The notes below the pieces were generated by a model. It did no database searches. It saw only the letters and a list, made by a program, of their open reading frames with translations, and was not told where the DNA came from. A program made the translations under genes and the position numbers. Positions 57,270 to 64,000 of a stretch of DNA of 64,000 nt are shown in pieces; position 1 is the stretch's first letter; each line of letters starts with the position of its first letter. The DNA is from Chalara sp. BL73. Taxonomy: Eukaryota > Ascomycota > Leotiomycetes > Helotiales. The stretch is from contig CAKJVC010000143.1 of the NCBI GenBank assembly GCA_918026815.1, positions 558,001-622,000 on the forward strand, written 5' to 3'.

Positions 57270-60200
57270 TCAAACCGGGTTTTCTAGCGTCTTGAGTCTC
57301 CTCACACGCCCTGCCTCAGAATCAACCTCCGGGATATTCGTCCCACCGAACCCTAAGCTGGTAGACTTTTTCCTCCTCCCCTTCCGGTCGCCATACTTCT
57401 CATCGAACTTCCGGATGGCAGTTAGTGAGCTCATGTCGTCGCTGATGCTTGCACTTATCTCATTTAGTGCTTGATCAAAATGCCGGGCGAACAAGAGTCG
57501 CTTTTCTGGATAGACGTATGGTTCATTGCCACTATCTTTGGATGCTGTTTCCATTTCCTCTTTTATACAAGCTAATGCAGCAGCTACAGCAACATTCTTA
57601 AGGTCTGATCCGGAGTAGAAAGGCGTCTTATTGGCTATTTGGGCTATTGATACTGATTCGTCCAATGCTTCATCCTTGAGATGAAGGCCGAGAATCACTT
57701 CTCGGTCTTTCTCCGTAGGCAGATCAACAAGTAATCGCCGAGGTAACCGACGTAATACCGCCTCATCCAGGTCAAACGGTCGATTGGTGGCTACCATGAT
57801 GAATGCTGAAAGATCGTTCATGCCATCCCATTCCCGGAGGAATTGATTGATTGTTTCCCGGTGGGACTTGCGAGAGTCACTCGCCCCTCGCGTAGCCAGA
57901 ATTGCATCTGCCTCGTCAATGAAAACGACACACGGAGAGAGCTTTTTGGCAAGGGAGAAGATCGCTTTCACATTCTTCTCGCCTTCACCAACATACATGG
58001 CGTTAACCTCGGCCCCACTAACTTCTAACACCACAGCGCCGGATTCCTTCGCAACGGCCTTTGCAAGCAAAGTCTTTCCGGTTCCAGGTGGTCCGTATAG
58101 TAATAGCCCAGGAATTTTGTTACTTGCGAGAACACCATACGAGAAAGCATCTGGGCGCACCAAGGAAAGACTAGTTAAAGTTTTTAGAGCCTCAATAGTC
58201 TCCTTTGGTGCATGAACATCCCCAAAAGTCGTGTTTATGTCTGCAGGGTCTATGACACCTGACAGTAGGCGCTTTTCATGAGTGGTGCAGGTTTTCCGGG
58301 CTATTTTGATCTTTTCCTTGATGGTTTTATTGTCCATCTTAGAGTCGTCAGATTCTTCTGTAACGCCATCCTTCTCAGATTCCGCTTTAAGCTCTGTGGC
58401 GCCCCATTTGATTTTAAAAGAATCACTTTCCGAGATAATGTCGTGTGCCTTCTTAAAATGGACCCCGTCGAGAGCTTCCGTGGGAGATTCCCCACTATTA
58501 AGGGCATATTCTCCAATCATAGTTGTGGCGAACCTGTGAACACGAGGATATGTCCAGACGGCCTCTTCAAGCCCAGCAGCAAACGCCACAGAATTTTCCA
58601 AGTTTGACTCGAGATTGACACTAAGCTTGATCGTCTTAGTTCCTTCTAACATCTTTCTAGCCATGTCTTCTATATGTCTTAGATTGATCTGGCGAATCCG
58701 CAACTTCTCGTCAGATTGAAGCACAATATCCATCTCTTCCGTGCGAGGGCTTGGGACGAGAATAGTTCGCTTATAACCATCAACAACATCAGATTGGAGA
58801 TTTAAGATATCCATTTTTGTGAGGTCACAATCATCATCTGCAGTTGTTCCGATCAAGACGATGTCTCGTCCTTCTTGCCAGCGCCTATCGATAGCAGCTT
58901 GGAGTGCTTCAATCAATGCTGGTCCGCCGCTAGTACCGAGGATTTCGTTGTAGTCTTTCAGCTGGACGATCAAAGGCATTTCCCCTGTTCCGGCAAGGTC
59001 TGACTTCTGTTTTTCGTCAGGTGTCGTCTTGGAATTTTCCCTTTCGCCTTTGCGGCTAAGGTGGGTTGCCTGCTCTGAGATTCGATTGGCCCGACGGAGA
59101 TCAGCAGCACCAATCAAAGCCTCTAGCATAGCCTTCACTTTCCTTTCAGTCCAGAGACTGTCCTTGGGCTGTGCGCTTTGCTGTGATGATTCTGGAGGGC
59201 CGGCAAGTATGTCGAGAATTGCAATACCTTTGCGATCTCCAGGCTTGGCCATTACGGACTGAATATGAGAACTTTTGTTGCTCACTCTCATCTGGTTCAT
59301 GATTCTCATATGCTTAGTAAGACGAGCCATATTCTTTATTGAAGATCCCAGTCGATCCATTCCAAGCATATGATTCTCCATTGAGTCGTCCTCAAGAGGC
59401 TCTGCCGTGTCACTTACAGGCGTTTCATTCTCGTACATCTCTAGCCGTCCAGCCGCCCTTTGTGCCTCATATCCTAGCACTGAAGTCTTGCTTTCCGTCC
59501 AAGCTATATTCTCGTCTATGTAGGGGCCAATAATTTGAGCAATATCTTGAGCATCCAAAGATATAATGTCGGCTTCGAACTCGTGCGCTATTAAATGAAC
59601 AATCGAATCTAGATAATACATTCCGCCCTCGTTGGGGCACTGTAAGACAGTATGCGTTCGTACAATCGGATTTCCTGTGACGGGAGGTGGCCGCAGTACG
59701 AGTCCTGCCTTTATAGTCGCCCGTACTTCGAGAAAAACCTCCAGCGGCAATGAATATTTCCTGTCATCCTTGACGCTGAGTAGCTCGAGCATATTGTTTC
59801 TTCGTAGAATATCCTGAGTCGTGCCTTCATCCTTAGATACGATCCATCTCGGAATGTTCCCCGGCGTAACATTGTCTTTCAAAAACCCTGAATATCAAAT
59901 CGTAAGTTAGCCAGTTCCCAGTATTCTTGCACTCAAAAGGTCTGTTTGTCCGCTTGCAATTTACATTCAGTTTTTCCACATTAAGAGATAATTTTCATTT
60001 TATTTTAGAAAAGCATGCTACAGCATAACACACTTACATTTGGGAAGCACAATTGGAGGTAGTCCTTCGGCAGGCGCATGCCTCCTTGATCTACCTCGAG
60101 CGAGAGCTCTTTGTTTAACCCTCTGCTCTATTTCTGCGCGGTCCGGTGTCTCCTCGGGGCCTTGCCCAGGGAAACCTTCAACATTCTCTCCCTCAGGGAT

Positions 60201-60449
60201 GTCTTTTTTATCTTTCCCTTCTTCTGCTTCTATCGGAGGCTCTCCATCCCTTAAGCTTGCACCTAGTGATCCTCCTGATGCCTCATTCGTGGAAATTGAA
60301 GGCGCGTCTGGCGTCTGGAGGGAGGTTGCGGATTTACTGAATCTACGGCGCGGAGGACAATAGTGCCGGGTACCACATATGATTTTGCATGCGCGTCCCG
60401 GTACCGGCCGTGAAGCTGTGCGCAGGACATTCAATGCGGCGGCATGCAT
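57270..60449 (-). CDS. AAA+ ATPase, probably mitochondrial (Msp1/ATAD1-like C-terminal module)
   Basis: Two exons, 60449-60038 and 59887-57270, give 1009 residues. The N terminus looks like a mitochondrial presequence: Arg/Ala-rich without acids (MHAAALNVLRTASRPVPGR), then RRRFSKSATSLQ. The join gives PKWFLKDNVTPGNIPRWIV in phase. A divergent, enzymatically doubtful region covers residues about 170-600. The AAA module is C-terminal: GLLLYGPPGTGKT (Walker A, about residue 735), AMYVGEGEKNVKAIFSLAKK, VVFIDEADAIL (Walker B, about 790), the sensor MVATNRPFDLDEAVLRRLPRR with arginine fingers, then FYSGSDLKNVAVAAA. The AAA part is closest in style to Msp1/ATAD1 and fidgetin-type proteins. The substrate is unknown; mitochondrial location is predicted only. 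Confidence 0.9.
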
Positions 60450-60867
60450 TCAGAAGGTCGTTTGCACGCTTATGTGCACAGTTGAGAATGGGTAGATACT
60501 GCTTATAATTAAAGGACCAAAGTTGAGGTTGAGCGGGAGAACTTTTATCCAGGCCGACAAAGAACTTCAACCTAACCTGGAAATTTTTGGGTCAGATTCT
60601 AAACAAAATGCCTAGTTAATCATTTATAAATTCACCAAATATTATAAAATGACTCGAGGAAATTCAAGGCTACGAAAGATTATCTATGTTCGGCGAAAGG
60701 TCCTTCATCACTTTGATGAGAACAATAAATTCAGACACTTTATGGGGTTACACAGCGATTGATGTGGCATATTTCGTTCTCATACGATGAATAAGTGGCT
60801 GCAGTGCCTTTAAGAGTTTGGCGTGTTATCAATTACATTCGCCCTTGCTCCCGTCATTAGAGATCAC
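60450..60867. other. AAA ATPase promoter and AKR 3' flank
   Basis: 418 bp; no gene seen. The reductase 3' end and the AAA ATPase start lie in tandem on the minus strand. Confidence 0.5.
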
Positions 60868-62624
60868 TCATTTCCCCAAGAGTGCCTTCCTCGTGTCATA
60901 TGTGTACTCTGTCGCTTTATTAGTGCTATTTTGAACGAAATTCAGGAAACTTACGCAGATCCAGATGCCAGTAGTTTGGCGTATCCACTTTGCTTATAAG
61001 CCAGGCCTTGTCAAGGGCCTCAATAACGGCGTCTGGCAGAGGTCCCTTCTCACAACCCTTGAGATTTTCGTCCAGTTGGTCCAGGCTACTCACGCCAATG
61101 ATAATACCATCGTTTCCATCTTTGATATTGCTACGCAACCATACCTTAGTTTTGATCACATCCATGAGATACCTTAATAAGTCTGGCTTTCCATGAGAGC
61201 GGGAGGTTGCTCAATATTGACTTTGCAAGGTAGTCCCAGAGTAACAACAACCTCTAGAATTTCATGGAAGATGTGCATAGGAAACTTGCGAACTTACAGA
61301 GCAGAATGATTGACTAGCCATCGTAAGGCAGTCTCAACCATAGTAAGCCCATGTTTCTCGACTACGGGCTCAATGACCTTCAAAGCATCAAACATGGAAT
61401 CCTTGAAATATCTCTTGCGGTACATTTCTCCCATCTTTCCAACAGCGTCGCTGTAGCGACCTTCAGTAGGGATGTCCTTACTTTTGTATTTTCCAGAAAA
61501 CAAGCCGCCTGCGATTGGATTGTACACGACGACGTCAAGACCATACTTCTTGCAGGCAGGGATGAGCTCATGCTCCAATGATCGTGTAATTGCGTTGTAC
61601 ATTCCTTGATAGATGGTCGGTCGAACCCAGTTGTTATATTCTAAATAGAGTTATGAATCAGCACATGTATGTAACAGAGCTGGTAGAAACCATTCATATC
61701 AAATACAAGAGGTAACCCAATAGTATCCGATCCGCTAGGGAACAGAAGTGGGGACTCACTGCAAGTTAATACTACTTCTGCAACTTCAAATGCAGTGAAG
61801 TTAGACAGGCCTAACTGTACAAATTTTCCCCTATCAAATGTCAGAGGCTGGAATACATGTGTTGACATAGTAGGGACGTGATCTGGCAGACACCACGTAA
61901 TCCTAGAACATCAAGATTGGCCTCTGGCGCTCTAAACGGCAATCAACAAGCTTATATGATTGCCAATCCACCACTAGCAGGTTTTATTCCAGAAGCTCTA
62001 CACGCTATGCTGAGATCGGAGGATTAATTATTCGACTCTTTGGCCAGACTTACTGCTTATGTAGCTTATCAACGGCTTCAAGTGTCTCCGCAAATGGTAT
62101 GGAGCGATCCGCAGCGTGCAGATAGAATATATCGACACAATCCGTGTCAAGTTCTTTTAAGCTTGTATTGAACTCACTGGTCAGAACCTCAGGTCTGTGT
62201 TTGCCAGGCTCGTTGGGATACAGCTTGGTGGCAATGGTCAAGCCTCGTTGCTTCCAGCCAGCATCTCGAGTGAATGCCTCCTGCTTCCCACCAACATAAG
62301 ATCTGGCGGTGTCGACTTCATTATATCCTGCGCCTTGTAGATGATCAAGATACTTGCTGTATTCGTCAGGGGAGGTAATGCGTGCACCAAAGTTAGAGTC
62401 AGGGCCAAAAGTCATCAGACCTGTCATGAAGTTCTCGAGTTAGTACTACCTTGCTAAGTAATTTCGCTCCCAACTACTCATAAAACATCCTGAGGTAGAA
62501 ATTTTACTGGCCATATACTCGTGATATGCTATGGGATAGCCAAAATGGGAAAGTTTTTGCTCGGGGAAATGTCAGACTTACCAAGTATGACCCTTGGCTT
62601 ACCAGTTCCAGCAATTAACGACAT
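60868..62624 (-). CDS. Aldo-keto reductase (AKR7/aflatoxin-aldehyde-reductase-like)
   Basis: Six exons, 62624-62582, 62420-62054, 61830-61760, 61640-61298, 61130-60955 and 60908-60868, give 346 residues with all phases consistent. Features in order: VILGLMTFGPD, the catalytic Asp/Tyr block NEVDTARSYVGGKQE, ATKLYP (Lys), DIFYLHAADRS (catalytic His), GKFVQLGLSNF, the PTIYQGMYNAITR stretch, VVVYNPIAGGLFSGKY, IIIGVSSLDQLDENL for NADPH binding and the ending YTYDTRKALLGK. This matches the AKR7 branch, which reduces aldehydes, including dialdehydes, with NADPH. It probably acts as a general detoxifier; no toxin pathway is nearby. The first (43 nt) and last (41 nt) exons are very short and easy to miss. 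Confidence 0.94.
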
Positions 62625-64000
62625 TTTCCCCCGCAAGAGTAAGAATTATTTTGCACAAGCGATGGTAGTACGAATGCAATATAATTGTTGGTGATATGAT
62701 CGAATTGGAACGGAGGGGTTAAACGTTGGTCAACGTGGCGTTCAAGCTAAGCTTAAGCTTGAATCCTAATTGGGTAAGGTCTTTATTCAGTTTACAGTAT
62801 AGCACAATACTCTTTAAAGACTTTTTAAATTTGGCTTGACTCGACTCGATTACTTGGCATTTCGTCACCTCATTTCGTTCCACAGCGTCTCTCTCTCACT
62901 CCCACTCGTTCCTAACAAACATAATACTCTCTTGTAGACTGTAGTAAGTCCCTCCTTGCCAGGCAAACTCTACCAAGCACTGTATCACACCCCCGCCCAC
63001 CCCCTTTTCCCTCTCGCCGGCATTTCCTTGCAAGCTTTTTCAAACCCACGAACCTCTTCTCTTCTCCCTCTCCACAAAAAAGTAATGCCACAAATGTCAT
63101 ATTTCTCCTTTCCACTTTCGATCTGCCGGTCAATCATTTCCTCTTCCTTCTCTTTTGCTCCACCTCGCGATAGGTGTAAGAGAAAGCCGACGAGTACCGG
63201 ACCGCTACTTGCTTGTTGGTTTGCTTGCTTGTTTGCTTGGCTGCTTGCTCGCTTGTCTTGCATTTTCACGTCAATAATATCGATGCAGGAGGGAGGCCCA
63301 AGCTGTCCTGGAAGTAGTCTTCCGAGGGCGGCATGGTGACCTTCAATCAGACTGTCTCCCATACATGGCTGCATGGAACTTGATGAATGTCATTGTATCG
63401 AGGCCGTCCCTCTGGTCTAAAGGTTGGTTACGTATGCAATTCCGAGCGGCCAGCAGCGGAAAGCAGAAGCAATATACATCACATGCCATAAGATGCAAAT
63501 TAATACCTTGTTTTGAGGGAGGCAGCCCAACAACAGCAAGCGCCTCTCCGCGAAAAACTACTGTACAAGATGGGTGTGAGTCGGGGAGTCTAGTTAGTGC
63601 CTGTCCAGTTGCAAGCATTCAACATTTGCGGCGCGCACAAACACCGTGAAAGGATTGGTATACGTGGCTCTACACCCTTGTTCCCAGCAGCAATTACGTT
63701 CCTTTCTATTACTGAGTGTAGGATTTTGATCCCGAGACCAGACCAGTTGCTATAGTGCAGCCTGGCTTCGGACCATACTATCAACCCGAGGTGCTTTCTT
63801 TAATTTTCATACTTTAGATCGAGCCCTTGGCGCAATTGTGGAGATATCTTTATTTCAAGTCGATGCAGGAGAGGAAGGGAGCGTCGTCAGCCTCCTCTCG
63901 CTAATCCCCCCACCCAACCCCTTGCCTCGACGAACAGTCCCCATTTGGCTTTGGCGAGAACCGCTGAAGCCATGTAGCTCAGGGTCTAAGAGCGAGCACA
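62625..64000. other. Right end of window, no gene recognised
   Basis: 1.4 kb. Pyrimidine-rich text at 62,880-63,140 resembles a 5' leader or intron-rich UTR, so a gene may begin to the right of the window. Overlapping frames here are of low complexity. Confidence 0.45.
63206..63258 (+). repeat. Degenerate (GCTT)n tetranucleotide repeat
   Basis: Interrupted GCTT/GTTT/GCTC units over about 50 bp. Confidence 0.8.

Noticed and set aside
63205..63340. Cys/Leu-rich frame over the GCTT repeat
   Set aside because: Translation of a simple repeat; no gene evidence.

Overview
This is nuclear DNA of a filamentous ascomycete (Pezizomycotina). The evidence is short 46-160 nt spliceosomal introns with GT-AG ends and conserved branch sites, HET-domain genes, a cutinase, an UstYa-like protein, a fungal GT2 glycosyltransferase, and a nuclear tRNA with an intron after position 37. 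The protein set would fit Leotiomycetes, but I cannot prove the class from sequence alone. No bacterial operons, CRISPR arrays or viral genomes are visible.

Layout. 1-12 kb is accessory and partly decayed: an UstYa-like (DUF3328) gene cut by the left edge, a HET-domain stub, a broken FAD-linked oxidase, a frameshifted 2EXR/F-box-type gene, an intact F-box gene and a RING-finger gene. 12-22 kb is a conserved block: a hypothetical membrane protein, BUD32 (KEOPS kinase), the glutamate-cysteine ligase modifier subunit, AP-1 sigma (APS1), MAF1 (Pol III repressor), an alcohol-acetyltransferase-like protein and a cutinase. 22-26.4 kb is nearly empty. 26.4-36 kb is again accessory: a large HET gene, a palindrome-rich mitochondrial-looking insert, an intron-containing tRNA-Asp(GTC), two paralogous small secreted proteins, a pogo/Tigger-like MITE and a kinase relic.

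35,931-42,128 is a 6.2-kb terminal-inverted-repeat element. It begins TAGACTGCG, ends CGCAGTCTA, and is flanked by a perfect 8-bp duplication (ATCGCTAG), which suggests a hAT-type transposon. Its interior is extremely AT-rich, and cytosines survive almost only after a purine or before G. That is not the CpA bias of classical RIP. This is the most unusual object in the window.

42.5-62.6 kb is a dense housekeeping block: GT2 (Cps1-like), HDHD5/CECR5-like HAD hydrolase, UreG, a disordered acidic protein, PTH2, TSR1 and UTP7 (two 40S-biogenesis factors sharing a divergent promoter), a mitochondrial-type AAA ATPase and a six-exon aldo-keto reductase. The last 1.4 kb has no recognisable gene. Exon boundaries were placed by hand from splice motifs, reading phase and family conservation; every spliced gene reported as complete has a total length divisible by three.
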